Positions 24,873 to 33,057 of a stretch of DNA of 64,000 nucleotides are shown in pieces. Source of the DNA: Butyrivibrio sp. AE3009. Its GTDB lineage: Bacteria; Bacillota; Clostridia; Lachnospirales; Lachnospiraceae. The DNA is taken from NCBI RefSeq assembly GCF_000420845.1, contig NZ_ATVS01000005.1:62001-126000 (forward strand). The letters are read 5' to 3'. The translations under genes were made by a program, and so were the position numbers. How positions within the stretch are numbered: position 1 is the stretch's first letter; each line of letters starts with the position of its first letter. The notes beneath the pieces are model-generated. The model saw only the letters and a list, made by a program, of their open reading frames with translations. It was not told the DNA's origin and did no database searches.

Positions 24873-27089
24873 ATGGATCTTTCACAGGACGTAAGAATAC
24901 TATTTGAAAAAGCAATAAGCTATGCCCACGACAATGGGTTTGAGTTCGTAACTCCAGAGACCATACTCCTTTTTATCCTGGATAATGAGGAGTTCAAGGT
25001 GGCTTTCGAGGAGTGCGGCGGCGATACGGCGGTGCTTAAGGATGCGCTTGAAGGCTACCTTGAGAGCTACGTGGAGAGGGTTCCCGGGGGTAATCCCCAA
25101 CTGTCTGTCGGAACCAACAAAATGCTGAGCTTTGCCACCAACAGCGCCTACAGCAGCGGCAACAGCGAGGTTTGCATCAGGCACCTGATCCATGCCATGT
25201 GGAACCTGGAGGACTGTTATGCGGCCTACTACATGGAGCTGCAGGAGATAACGGAGCCACAGCTCTTGGAGCAGCTCACCGTATCCGATGACTACAACAG
25301 GGCCTATGGTAGGGAGGAGTCGGAGGAAGCCGTTAATGAGAAGGATGACTATGCCAACAGATGGAAGCTCTATGCTCCCTGCCTCAACGACACGCTGACG
25401 GACGTCAATCCCCTGATCGGAAGAGAGATTGAGCTGGAGCGCACCATTCAGATCCTTTGCAGAAAAGACAAGAACAACCCCCTGCATATCGGAGAGACCG
25501 GCGTTGGTAAGACCGCCATAACCTATGGTCTGGTACAGCTTCTTAACGAGGGCAAGGTCCCCGAGGCCATTAAGGGGGCCAGAGTATTTGCTCTCGACCT
25601 TGGCGGAATGTTGGCCGGAACCCAGTACAGAGGCGACTTCGAGAAGCGCTTCAAAAAAGTTCTTGCTGAGATCGGCAAGGAAGATAAGCCTATTATTTAT
25701 ATAGATGAGATCCACAATCTCTCCGGGGCAGGTGCTGTGGGAGAGGGCTCTTTTGATGCTTCTAACATGCTCAAGCCCTATCTGTCTGACGGACGCATCC
25801 GTTTCATCGGAGCTACCACCTTCGAGGAATATAAGAAATATTTTGAGAAAAACAAGTCCCTTACAAGGCGCTTCCAGAACGTGGAGATCAAGGAACCTAC
25901 AGAGCAGGAAACAGTTGCCATTTTGAAGGGCCTTAAGAGTAAATACGAGAAGTATCACGGAGTAAAATATGCAAGCGGTCTTATGGAATATGCAGTTTCC
26001 ATGAGTGCAAAATATATTAATGAAAGATTTCTGCCTGACAAGGCAATTGATATCATAGACGAAGCCGGATCCTACAGAAAACTCCATCCGCTGAAGCAGA
26101 AGGTTCAGACTGTGGATAAGGATGTTGTTAACGAGATCCTCACCAAGATCTGCCGCGTTCCCATCGAGACCGTGGAGACGGATGACACAGCAGGCCTGGC
26201 AACCCTGGAGCAGAGACTTAAGGGCAAAGTATTCGGCCAGGACGAGGCAATCAGTCAGGTTACCAATGCGGTTAAGTTCTCCAAGGCAGGCCTCATCGAG
26301 GAAAACAAACCTCTGGCAAGTCTTCTATTTGTCGGACCCACAGGCGTTGGTAAGACCGAGATTGCCAAGACCCTTGCCCAGGAACTTGGTGTGAAGCTGA
26401 TCAGATTCGATATGAGTGAATACGGTGAGAAGCACTCCGTCGCCAAGCTTATCGGCTCTCCCGCAGGATATGTGGGCTACGAAGAGGGCGGTATTTTGAC
26501 GGAAGCCATCAGGAAGACGCCTTCCGCAGTGCTGCTTCTTGATGAGATTGAGAAGGCCCATGCGGATATTTACAACGTTCTTTTGCAGGTGATGGACTAT
26601 GCCACCCTCACCGATAATCAGGGCCGCAAAGCCGATTTCAGAAATGTAATAATCATCATGACTTCCAATGCGGGAGCCAATCGCCTTGGCAAGAGCGGTA
26701 TCGGTTTTTACAGCGAGAGTCAGGATTCGTCGACGCTGATGGATGCGGTGAAGCACACCTTCCAGCCTGAGTTTAGGAACCGCCTTAACAAAGTGGTGGT
26801 GTTCAACAGCATGGACGATGACATGGCAAGTCTTGTGGTGGGCAAAAAACTTGGTGAACTTAAGGCTCAGCTTGCGGCCAAGAAAATTTCTTTTTCCGCT
26901 GATAAAAAAGCTAAGGAGCTGGTAAAAAAGAAGGGCGTAAGCCAGGAGTTCGGCGCAAGAGAGATAGACAGAGTTGTGAGAAATGAGATCAAGCCTCTGT
27001 TTGTGGATGAGATGCTGTTCGGAAAGCTTAAGGACGGCGGGAAATTGTCGCTGACGGTTAAGGACGGGGAATTTGTGATCAAGGTATAA
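24873..27089 (+). CDS. clpA: ATP-dependent Clp protease ATP-binding subunit ClpA
   Basis: 738-residue AAA+ unfoldase. It has the N-terminal Clp repeat domain (residues 1 to about 145), D1 AAA+ domain (Walker A GETGVGKT at about 206, IIYIDEIHNLSGAG) and D2 (Walker A GPTGVGKT at about 485, VLLLDEIEKAH). D1 has Thr in place of the usual Pro (GEPGVGKT). No ClpB/ClpC middle domain separates D1 and D2, which fits ClpA. Partner of ClpS; the ClpP gene is not in the window. Confidence 0.95.
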   Translation: MDLSQDVRILFEKAISYAHDNGFEFVTPETILLFILDNEEFKVAFEECGGDTAVLKDALEGYLESYVERVPGGNPQLSVGTNKMLSFATNSAYSSGNSEVCIRHLIHAMWNLEDCYAAYYMELQEITEPQLLEQLTVSDDYNRAYGREESEEAVNEKDDYANRWKLYAPCLNDTLTDVNPLIGREIELERTIQILCRKDKNNPLHIGETGVGKTAITYGLVQLLNEGKVPEAIKGARVFALDLGGMLAGTQYRGDFEKRFKKVLAEIGKEDKPIIYIDEIHNLSGAGAVGEGSFDASNMLKPYLSDGRIRFIGATTFEEYKKYFEKNKSLTRRFQNVEIKEPTEQETVAILKGLKSKYEKYHGVKYASGLMEYAVSMSAKYINERFLPDKAIDIIDEAGSYRKLHPLKQKVQTVDKDVVNEILTKICRVPIETVETDDTAGLATLEQRLKGKVFGQDEAISQVTNAVKFSKAGLIEENKPLASLLFVGPTGVGKTEIAKTLAQELGVKLIRFDMSEYGEKHSVAKLIGSPAGYVGYEEGGILTEAIRKTPSAVLLLDEIEKAHADIYNVLLQVMDYATLTDNQGRKADFRNVIIIMTSNAGANRLGKSGIGFYSESQDSSTLMDAVKHTFQPEFRNRLNKVVVFNSMDDDMASLVVGKKLGELKAQLAAKKISFSADKKAKELVKKKGVSQEFGAREIDRVVRNEIKPLFVDEMLFGKLKDGGKLSLTVKDGEFVIKV

Positions 27090-27109
27090 GATTTCCTGAA
27101 AAAGGGCAG

Positions 27110-27143
27110 AAAAAAAGGCGGTGTAGCTTATTCACCAACCGCC
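27110..27143 (-). terminator. Terminator of the small minus-strand gene
   Basis: On the minus strand ggcggt ... accgcc followed by seven Ts. The stem encloses the stop codon of the 54-residue gene. Confidence 0.8.
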
Positions 27144-27292
27144 GCTACAAGGGGCAACTGAGTTTCAACTGTGAAAGCCTCTGTTGCAACCTTGCCTTCG
27201 GGATCTGAAGTACGTTCCTGACTTCCTCCCCCCCACGCTGCAAAAGCGATCATGAAGATCACCATTGCAAAGATCACAAGATTTTGTTTCAT
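27128..27292 (-). CDS. 54-residue predicted membrane or exported peptide
   Basis: A short gene below usual ORF cut-offs. ATG at 27292 has a gagggagag ribosome site at good spacing. The protein has a short polar start (MKQN), a strong hydrophobic segment (LVIFAMVIFMIAFAAW), then GGGSQER and an acidic, hydrophilic tail ending AVGE. A dedicated terminator overlaps its stop codon, which supports it as a real transcription unit. It faces clpA and is divergent from the M42 peptidase gene. Function unknown; signal-anchor topology inferred. Confidence 0.65.
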   Translation of the reverse strand: MKQNLVIFAMVIFMIAFAAWGGGSQERTSDPEGKVATEAFTVETQLPLVAAVGE

Positions 27293-27419
27293 AATTTCTC
27301 TCCCTCAATAGAAATCACAAACATCACATGGACTATATTAACACAGTAGCGTTGAAATAATAATTAAAAAACTATTAAATAAATTGAATTAAAATTATTA
27401 TAGGAAGAAGGAAACGATA

Positions 27420-28457
27420 ATGAGTTACGAAATTAACGAGAAAAGATTTTTGAAGGAGCTTGAAGCTGAGATGGCTATTGACTCTGTTACGGGGCAGTAC
27501 CATGAGCTTCAGGATTATCTTCTTAAGGAAATAGAAGGACTTGGCTTTAAGACCTGGACTTTGCATAAGGGCGGCATCATGGTTGAAGCAGGCGGTGAAG
27601 GCAACCCTCTTTTGGTGACAGCCCACGGCGATACGATCGGACTTATGGTTCGCCACATCAATTCAGACGGAACTATCAAGGTGTATAAGGTTGGCGGACT
27701 GTACGCTTTCCACACAGAGCGTGAGAATGTGCGCATTCACACCCGCTCAGACAAGGTCATCACAGGCTGTGTTCAGAGAAAGAATGCTTCGGTTCATGTA
27801 ACTGAGGATGAGCTTAGGAAAGAGGTTCCGGATTTTGACACCAATTCTTTTGTAGTATTGGATGAAGATGTAAATAGCGCTGAGGACGTAAGGGCTCTTG
27901 GAATTGAGGTTGGCGACTATGTTGCCTTAGAGCCCAGGTTCACAGTGGCTAATGGATATATCAAGTCACATTTCATTGATGACAAGGCTCTTGTGGCAGT
28001 TCTTATGGAGCTTCTTCATGACATCAAGGACGGTAAGGTCAAACTGGGAAGAAAAGTATATATCTACATTTCCTTCTATGAAGAGATCGGACACGGCGGA
28101 TCCACAGTGCCCGAGGATGTTAAGGATTACCTTGCCGTTGACATCGCCTGCATCGGACCCGAGCAGACCAGCAGCGAGAAGAAGGTTACCATTTTCTGCC
28201 AGGACAGCCGCTTCCCTTACAATATCGATATGAGAAACGAGCTGGAGGACGCCGCAGCCAAGGCAGGTGCTGACTATGTTCGCGACAGCTTCACACCCCA
28301 CTACGGAACAGATGCTGATCCGGCACTGGTAGCAGGCTTCGATATCCGTCATGGTGCCATCGGCCCCGGCACAAGAGCAAGCCACGGATATGAGAGAACT
28401 CATATTGATGCGCTGAGTAATACTTACAAGGTTCTTGCGCAGTATGTAGCTAAGTAA
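27420..28457 (+). CDS. M42 family metallopeptidase
   Basis: 345 residues, aminopeptidase family of dinuclear zinc enzymes that form cage-like oligomers and trim peptides in the cytoplasm. Expected metal and catalytic motifs: AHGDTIG (first metal His/Asp), IDDKA (bridging Asp), EEIGHGG (catalytic Glu pair) and the late HYGTDADPAL and ASHGYERTHIDAL (final His). The spelling of these motifs is somewhat divergent from YsdC/FrvX (AHxDEIG, EEVGLRG), suggesting a distinct subfamily. Ribosome site agaagga. Confidence 0.9.
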   Translation: MSYEINEKRFLKELEAEMAIDSVTGQYHELQDYLLKEIEGLGFKTWTLHKGGIMVEAGGEGNPLLVTAHGDTIGLMVRHINSDGTIKVYKVGGLYAFHTERENVRIHTRSDKVITGCVQRKNASVHVTEDELRKEVPDFDTNSFVVLDEDVNSAEDVRALGIEVGDYVALEPRFTVANGYIKSHFIDDKALVAVLMELLHDIKDGKVKLGRKVYIYISFYEEIGHGGSTVPEDVKDYLAVDIACIGPEQTSSEKKVTIFCQDSRFPYNIDMRNELEDAAAKAGADYVRDSFTPHYGTDADPALVAGFDIRHGAIGPGTRASHGYERTHIDALSNTYKVLAQYVAK

Positions 28458-28527
28458 GTTAGTGGGGGCGGATATACAGCAAAAGGTGAGAATTCAGGTC
28501 CGGGATTATGGAGATTATGGCGAAAAT

Positions 28528-28573
28528 CTTGGCGTTATGCTATACTTTGATATGGCTTGCGCCAAGTTTTTTT
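28528..28573 (+). terminator. Rho-independent terminator
   Basis: Stem cttggcg / cgccaag with a long loop that itself contains a short pairing (gc/gc), then seven Ts. It ends the M42 peptidase transcript just before the HicB-like gene. Confidence 0.85.
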
Positions 28574-28594
28574 GTGTTAAAAAAGGAGTTTTTT

Positions 28595-28810
28595 ATGGAA
28601 GAGCAGAAGCTTGAATACGAGGGCTATGAGGGCACCGTTTGTTATGATAAGAGCTGCGATTATTACACCGGGGAGGTTGTGATCGACGGCCGAATTTATA
28701 CTTATGAAGGGGATACTCTCGAGGAACTTCGGGAGGATTTTGAGGACATCATCGATTCCATGATCGCCTTTGAGGAAATGGGAGACGATGAAGAGGATGA
28801 CGAGGACTGA
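28595..28810 (+). CDS. Orphan HicB-like antitoxin-domain protein
   Basis: 71 residues from ATG 28595 (aaaggag site); the longer frame from 28508 overlaps a terminator and is rejected. The sequence EYEGYEGTVCYDKSCDYYTGEVVIDGRIYTYEGDTLEELREDFEDIIDSMI follows the HicB partial RNase-H-like pattern (Y.Gy.g.v.yd ... G.v ... tyeGdt.eel...f...id). HicB proteins usually add a DNA-binding domain and pair with a HicA RNase toxin; both are absent here. The C terminus is a run of Asp/Glu. Probably an orphan regulator or relic. Confidence 0.7.
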   Translation: MEEQKLEYEGYEGTVCYDKSCDYYTGEVVIDGRIYTYEGDTLEELREDFEDIIDSMIAFEEMGDDEEDDED

Positions 28811-28853
28811 TGTCCGAGGCAGAAGTATTATATAGTTTCAGGAGTGAGAGAAG

Positions 28854-29651
28854 TTGGATAAAAAAGTTTTAGGGGACGCCTTACAGGCATTTCTTAAGTA
28901 TGTGCTGCCTTTTCTTGTGGCGTATATACTTAATTTATTAATGAATAAGTTTGTTAGCAAGGAGAGGCTTCGCGGTAAGCTTCATCTGATTTTCTTAAAG
29001 GGCATTATCATGGCTCTTTTCTGGGTTGTGGCAGCGCTGACAGCCCTTAGCGGAATTCCCGCATTTTCCAAAACCTGGGAGACGGCGATAGCTTCATCGG
29101 GAATCGCTGCTGTGGTGCTGGGTCTTGCAGCTCAGTCCACACTGGCAAATGTGTTTTCCGGAATCGCGTTGTCTGCATCAAGGTCAAGGCCTTTTGACAT
29201 CGGGGACAGGGTTAAGATCGACTCTTTTGACCCGGGATATGTTGAAAATATCACCTTGAGACATACGGTTGTAAAGACTTATCAGAACGAGACACTGTAC
29301 ATTCCCAACTCCACTGTGGGAAGTTCGGTTATTGTTAACTATACTCAGGAGAGGTCTTTTTCCTATCCCATCGAGGTATCTGTGGCTTATGGAACAGATA
29401 TGGAGAAGGCCATGGGAATTATGGCGGAGGCAATTGATTCTCATCCGATGCACTACGGACCACGTCCTACGGTGCTGTGCAGGAGCTGCGATGACAGCGG
29501 CGTGACGCTTAGGGCGCTGGTTACCACCAGGGATTACAAGGATAACCCGGTGACCTGCTCAGACTGCAGGGTTGAGGTTATGAAGAGGTTTGCTGAGGCG
29601 GGAATCGAGATACCTTATAACAAGCTGGTTGTTTATCAGGGAAGAGAGTGA
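28854..29651 (+). CDS. MscS-family mechanosensitive ion channel
   Basis: 265 residues, TTG start with caggag upstream. The membrane part has about three helices; the pore helix (SSGIAAVVLGLAAQSTLANVFSGIAL) carries the Gly/Ala packing pattern of MscS TM3, followed by RPFDIGDRVKI of the beta domain. The cytoplasmic vestibule domain ends at IPYNKLVVYQG. Opens under membrane tension to release solutes on osmotic downshift. Confidence 0.92.
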   Translation: MDKKVLGDALQAFLKYVLPFLVAYILNLLMNKFVSKERLRGKLHLIFLKGIIMALFWVVAALTALSGIPAFSKTWETAIASSGIAAVVLGLAAQSTLANVFSGIALSASRSRPFDIGDRVKIDSFDPGYVENITLRHTVVKTYQNETLYIPNSTVGSSVIVNYTQERSFSYPIEVSVAYGTDMEKAMGIMAEAIDSHPMHYGPRPTVLCRSCDDSGVTLRALVTTRDYKDNPVTCSDCRVEVMKRFAEAGIEIPYNKLVVYQGRE

Positions 29652-29695
29652 TTTTTTTTCGTTAAAAAATAATTATAAATTGGGGGAAGTATGTA

Positions 29696-30310
29696 ATGGG
29701 AAAACTGTATTTCAGATACGGAGCAATGGGGAGTTCCAAGACGGCGAATGCGCTGATGGTGCGCTACAATTATCTTGAGAAGGGGCAGAACGCGATCCTT
29801 CTTAAGCCCAAGACCGAGGACAGAGACGGCGAGAAAGTGGTTAAGTCCAGGATCGGACTGGGTGCTGAGTGCATTTTTGTGGAGGATTTCCTTGAGGAAG
29901 TGGTGAACGAATGGTTTACCAAAAAGTCCGACGGGTGGAAGAAGCTTGACTGCGTTATCGTGGATGAGGCTCAGTTCCTGACAGAGGAGCAGGTGGATCT
30001 ATTGGCAGAGGTTGTGGATAAGTACGATCTTCCGGTTATCTGCTACGGGCTTCGCACGGATTTTACCAGTCATTTGTTTACGGGCTCCAAGCGTCTTATG
30101 GAGATCGCCAACTACATCGAGGAAGTTCCAACGGTGTGCTGGTGCGGCAGAAGAGCCCATTTCAATGCCAGAGTTCATGACGGCAAGATCGTCAGAAGCG
30201 GCGAGCAGATCATGATGGGTGGCAACGAGTCTTATGTTTCTGTGTGCAGGAGGCATTTCCTGTCTGGGGAAGTTACCGGCAACAGGGAAAGAGATATTGA
30301 AGAAAATTGA
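29696..30310 (+). CDS. tdk: Thymidine kinase, TK1-like type II
   Basis: 204 residues. Phosphorylates thymidine for salvage. P-loop in the variant form FRYGAMGSSKTANAL (usual G.M.SGKT), Walker-B-like VIVDEAQFLTEEQV, GLRTDF substrate loop, and zinc-ribbon cysteines C.C (VCWCGRRAHFNAR) with C in VCRRHF. Ribosome site ggggaag. The final codons have an imperfect copy immediately downstream. Confidence 0.93.
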   Translation: MGKLYFRYGAMGSSKTANALMVRYNYLEKGQNAILLKPKTEDRDGEKVVKSRIGLGAECIFVEDFLEEVVNEWFTKKSDGWKKLDCVIVDEAQFLTEEQVDLLAEVVDKYDLPVICYGLRTDFTSHLFTGSKRLMEIANYIEEVPTVCWCGRRAHFNARVHDGKIVRSGEQIMMGGNESYVSVCRRHFLSGEVTGNRERDIEEN

Positions 30311-30365
30311 TGAATTTTCCTCTCTGGGGAGGTTACTGGAAATAGGAAAAGAGAGATGTAGAAGA
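30252..30365 (+). repeat. Imperfect tandem duplication of the tdk 3' end
   Basis: The segment from ttcctgtctggggaagttac (30257) through the tdk stop is followed by a diverged copy starting ttcctctctggggaggttac (30317). The copy keeps about 45 bp of similarity but its frame is interrupted. It reads as a local duplication of the gene end. Confidence 0.7.
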
Positions 30366-30395
30366 GAAGCGAAGAGATTAATTTCTCCATAGACA

Positions 30396-30457
30396 GCCCA
30401 GGCCCAAGGTATCCGGCTGACAACAAGCATTTCCAAACGGATACCTTGGGACTGGGC
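30396..30457. terminator. Large bidirectional hairpin between tdk and hsp20
   Basis: Arms gcccaggcccaaggtatccg and cggatacct-tgggactgggc form about 20 bp of stem around a 22-base loop. It lies between two convergent genes and has only weak T runs on either side. Confidence 0.65.
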
Positions 30458-30478
30458 GTAATTAAGGGGGATTACACT

Positions 30479-30940
30479 TTAATCCTTAACTTCAATGCGG
30501 ATGGGCTCGTCCTTCTGTTCTACGGCTTCTTTCTTGGGAAGGCTGACGGTCAGGACACCGTTCTTGTACTGAGCGATGATATCCTCAGGCTTAAGTCCTT
30601 CTACACGGAAGGATCTCTGATAAGAAGAGCTTCTTCTCTCTCTGCGGATGTACTTGCCCTGTTCATCCTTCTCATCCTTGTTCTCATTGTGAGAAGCGCT
30701 GATGGTAAGAACGTCATCTTTAAGATCAATCTTGATATCTTCCTTATTGAATCCGGGGAGCTCAGCCTCCAGCTGATATCCGTTCTCCTTCTCAATGACA
30801 TCGGTCTTCATAAGTCCGGTCATATTGTCAAACTGCCTGTTGCAGTTCCTGTAAGGTCTCTCCTCACCGAACATTCCATTAAAGAAATTGTCCATATCAT
30901 CGAATACGTCATTGTTACTCCAAAGCATAGGCATCAACAT
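30479..30940 (-). CDS. Small heat-shock protein, Hsp20/alpha-crystallin family
   Basis: 153 residues. ATP-independent holdase. The alpha-crystallin domain (about 40-140) has DVIEKENGYQLEAELPGFNKEDIKIDLKDDVLTISA and the beta-strand end YKNGVLTVSLPK with GVLTV, followed by a C-terminal extension (EPIRIEV) carrying the I.I/V oligomerisation motif. Ribosome site gagga. A CIRCE-like operator and strong SigA promoter lie upstream, so HrcA control is likely. Confidence 0.95.
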   Translation of the reverse strand: MLMPMLWSNNDVFDDMDNFFNGMFGEERPYRNCNRQFDNMTGLMKTDVIEKENGYQLEAELPGFNKEDIKIDLKDDVLTISASHNENKDEKDEQGKYIRRERRSSSYQRSFRVEGLKPEDIIAQYKNGVLTVSLPKKEAVEQKDEPIRIEVKD

Positions 30941-30977
30941 AAGTCCTCACTCCTTTTCTATAGTAAATTTTGAATAA

Positions 30978-31004
30978 TTAGCACTCTCGTTAGTTGGCTG
31001 CTAA
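30978..31004 (-). promoter_or_regulatory. CIRCE-like HrcA operator (degenerate right half)
   Basis: ttagcactc-N9-ggctgctaa matches CIRCE (ttagcactc-N9-gagtgctaa) except for two bases in one half, with exact 9-bp spacing. It lies between the promoter and the hsp20 start, downstream of the expected transcription start. Confidence 0.8.
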
Positions 31005-31021
31005 TTTCTTGTTACAAGTAT

Positions 31022-31050
31022 GTTATAGAACAAGTAGCACAAAATGTCAA
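31022..31050 (-). promoter_or_regulatory. SigA promoter of hsp20
   Basis: On the minus strand ttgaca, a 17-bp spacer and tataac, which is a near-consensus vegetative promoter. The CIRCE-like site starts 18 bp downstream. Confidence 0.85.
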
Positions 31051-31407
31051 CACATTAATTTCTAAAGAATTTATAAACTATATTTGAGTTATACAATAAA
31101 CAGGGGGAGTAAAACAAAAGACGCAGCCGTGTGGGTGGCTGCGTCTTCCGTGCTATGAAAAAGTATCTGTGTGGGATCGAAAGAAATGTGTGGGTGTTCC
31201 TCTCGATGTATTTATACTAATTCTGTAACCTAAAAATAACCTTAAAGTTCCTGAGCAAAATGTGTTTTTTCTGTGATTTCCCAAAGGGACCCGCTTGTCA
31301 GACAGGTAGTACTGTGATATATTATATGTAGTAATCAAAACTACATGAAATGAATTCGAAAACTATTTTAGTCAATCCGATTTCATATCCATATATAGGA
31401 GGGGCCT
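31051..31407. other. Intergenic region with hairpin and promoter only
   Basis: No convincing gene. It contains a 9-bp stem hairpin (gacgcagcc / ggctgcgtc, 31120-31145), which on the minus strand is followed by ttttgtttt. Then comes a good SigA promoter ttgtca-N17-tatatt (31295-31323) for the next gene. A minus-strand ORF at 31153-31338 lacks a ribosome site. Confidence 0.6.
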
Positions 31408-31665
31408 ATGAACAGCAGAGAACTTAAGGAATATTTCAAAGAGCATCTTGTACCATCCAAGCTTTACAAGATCGGTGGACATCACAAGAACAGAATCTGC
31501 CTCGACAAGACAGAGAGCGGCTGGCAGGTCTTTTTCCAGGATAAAAAAGAGAAGATTGGAGTAATGAACTTCGTTGACGAAGCCTCCGCCTGCAACTCCA
31601 TGAAGGACGAGCTTCGCAAGCTCATGGAACAGCTTTACGGAATCACATGGGCTCCTGCTAAGTAA
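31408..31665 (+). CDS. Small protein, 85 residues, family not assigned (immunity-protein-like feel)
   Basis: Starts at an ATG with a strong ggagggg site and has its own promoter and terminator, so it is a real monocistronic gene. The sequence runs SRELKEYFKEHLVPSKLYKIGG ... ICLDKTESGWQVFFQDKKEKIGVMNFVDEASACNSMKDELRKLM. The pattern of an N-terminal helix, a Gly turn, W.V.F strand, then F.DEA.AC..M helix resembles small polymorphic-toxin immunity proteins such as the Imm59 group. I could not confirm this and no toxin gene is adjacent. Function is left open. Confidence 0.7.
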   Translation: MNSRELKEYFKEHLVPSKLYKIGGHHKNRICLDKTESGWQVFFQDKKEKIGVMNFVDEASACNSMKDELRKLMEQLYGITWAPAK

Positions 31666-31697
31666 TATACGGGCACTAATTTAATACATGTAATTAC

Positions 31698-31728
31698 AGC
31701 CGGTTGATTTAGGTCAGCCGGCTTTTTC
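31698..31728 (+). terminator. Rho-independent terminator
   Basis: Stem agccgg / ccggct (extendable by ttga / tc-a pairs) followed by five Ts, 33 bp after the small gene. Confidence 0.88.
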
Positions 31729-31803
31729 TTTAACCATGCGATTGTTGCTTCCCCGTTCTCCTATCGATAAAAAGTCAGAATATTTAGTCTTTGTCTTCCG
31801 GGG

Positions 31804-31830
31804 TAAAGTACAAAGTCCCCCTGCCGATAT
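31804..31830 (+). promoter_or_regulatory. SigD (sigma-28) promoter
   Basis: taaa (31804), exactly 15 bp, then gccgatat (31823-31830). It fits the TAAA-N15-GCCGATAA class. It drives the calcium-binding-type gene at 31962, with a leader of about 130 nt. Confidence 0.8.
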
Positions 31831-31961
31831 AATATGTAGCTAGCGGGATTCACTTCTTTTGTCTCCCAAGCAGGAAAAGTGAACTCCTCCACTAGGATGC
31901 GCATGTTATGCCTCATCCCATAGCTTTTCGCGTCCTCTTTTTTACCAAAAAAGGAGGCTTA

Positions 31962-33017
31962 ATGAGGATTGCACAAAGTAATGTAAATCTTGTATCTTCT
32001 CATAAATACTATGAGGAGAATCTTGTGTCGGTTCAGACCGGCGTTCTTTCCAGAGATAGCTTTCTGGACTCACTGAAGGAGCAGGAAAAAAAGAGCTACG
32101 ATACCCTGGAGCTGACCGGCTCCGAGGGCGATGGAGAGATGGTAAGGAGTGAGGATTATACTGCCCTAAAGCCTGCAAAGAGCCAGTATCTGACGCCTCA
32201 GGAGGACAGCTTGCAAAAACAGATCGCAGAGCTGCGGTCCACGCTCCTTGATAAAATCCTGAAACTCCTTCGGCTCCTTGGAGGAGAGAATCAAAGCAGT
32301 CACTACAAAGGTCTCATAGATCAGACATCTCAGATGCTTACAAATAACAATTTTGTGAAAGTGACACAGATAACAGCCAGCCATATCGAGGAGGAATCCA
32401 CCACTTTCAGCGGACAGGGAACAGCCCTCACCGAAGATGGGAGAGTGATTGATTTCGGGGTTAGCTTTTCTATGTCTTCCAGGTTTATGGAATATGCGTC
32501 GATGGATATTGCTTCGGCTGTGGGATTTATCGATCCTCTCGTTGTCAACGTGGGCAGCGACATCACCAGCATCAGCGACCAGCATTTTTACTTCGACCTT
32601 GACTGCGACGGCACCAAGGACAACATCGCCAGCCTCGGTGCAGGTTCCGGGTTCCTTGCCTATGACAAAAACGGCGACGGTATAATCGGCGACGGATCAG
32701 AACTATTTGGCACCAGAAGCGGCAACGGCTTCAAGGACCTTGCAGTCTATGACAAGGACAATAACGGTTGGATTGACGAAAATGATGAGATCTACGAGAA
32801 GCTCAGCATATGGCTTAGAAATGAAGATGGAACAGATTCACTTCTTTCCCTGAAAGAAGCAGATGTAGGCGCCATCTATCTCGGCAGCGCCTCCACAGAA
32901 TTCACCCACCGCGGCATGGATTTTGGCATATCCGCCATGACCCGCTCCAGCGGCCTCTTCCTCAAGGAAAGCGGCGGCGTCGGCACCGTCCAGCAAATCG
33001 ATCTTGCCGCTTTGTGA
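31962..33017 (+). CDS. SigD-controlled protein with EF-hand-like calcium loops
   Basis: 351 residues from ATG 31962 (aaggagg); the longer frame from 31908 is not supported. No signal peptide is seen. The N-terminal 130 residues are helical. The C-terminal half has three Asp-rich loops: DLDCDGTKD (about 212), DKNGDGIIGDGSE (about 235) and DKDNNGWIDENDE (about 264), typical of EF-hand/dockerin-like calcium sites. Its sigma-28 promoter links it to motility although it lies 16 kb from the flagellar cluster. The N-terminal MRIAQSNVNL resembles the start of flagellar axial or associated proteins, but that is weak. The stop codon lies in a repeat element. Confidence 0.75.
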   Translation: MRIAQSNVNLVSSHKYYEENLVSVQTGVLSRDSFLDSLKEQEKKSYDTLELTGSEGDGEMVRSEDYTALKPAKSQYLTPQEDSLQKQIAELRSTLLDKILKLLRLLGGENQSSHYKGLIDQTSQMLTNNNFVKVTQITASHIEEESTTFSGQGTALTEDGRVIDFGVSFSMSSRFMEYASMDIASAVGFIDPLVVNVGSDITSISDQHFYFDLDCDGTKDNIASLGAGSGFLAYDKNGDGIIGDGSELFGTRSGNGFKDLAVYDKDNNGWIDENDEIYEKLSIWLRNEDGTDSLLSLKEADVGAIYLGSASTEFTHRGMDFGISAMTRSSGLFLKESGGVGTVQQIDLAAL

Positions 33018-33048
33018 ACATTCTGTGATTGGGGTCTGACCCCAAATT
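33012..33048 (+). repeat. ggggtctgacccc repeat overlapping the stop codon
   Basis: tgtgaacattctgtgattggggtctgacccc-type element in which the first tga is the stop codon of the upstream gene. It is almost identical to 46868-46903. Confidence 0.8.
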
Positions 33049-33057
33049 AATATTTAA

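Noticed and set aside
31153..31338. 61-codon minus-strand ORF
   Set aside because: TTG start without a ribosome site and no protein-like composition; it spans the promoter of the neighbouring gene.
31731..31961. Riboswitch in the leader of the calcium-loop gene
   Set aside because: I checked for cyclic-di-GMP (GEMM), SAM and T-box core strings and saw none; the SigD promoter explains the region better, though the 130-nt leader remains partly unexplained.
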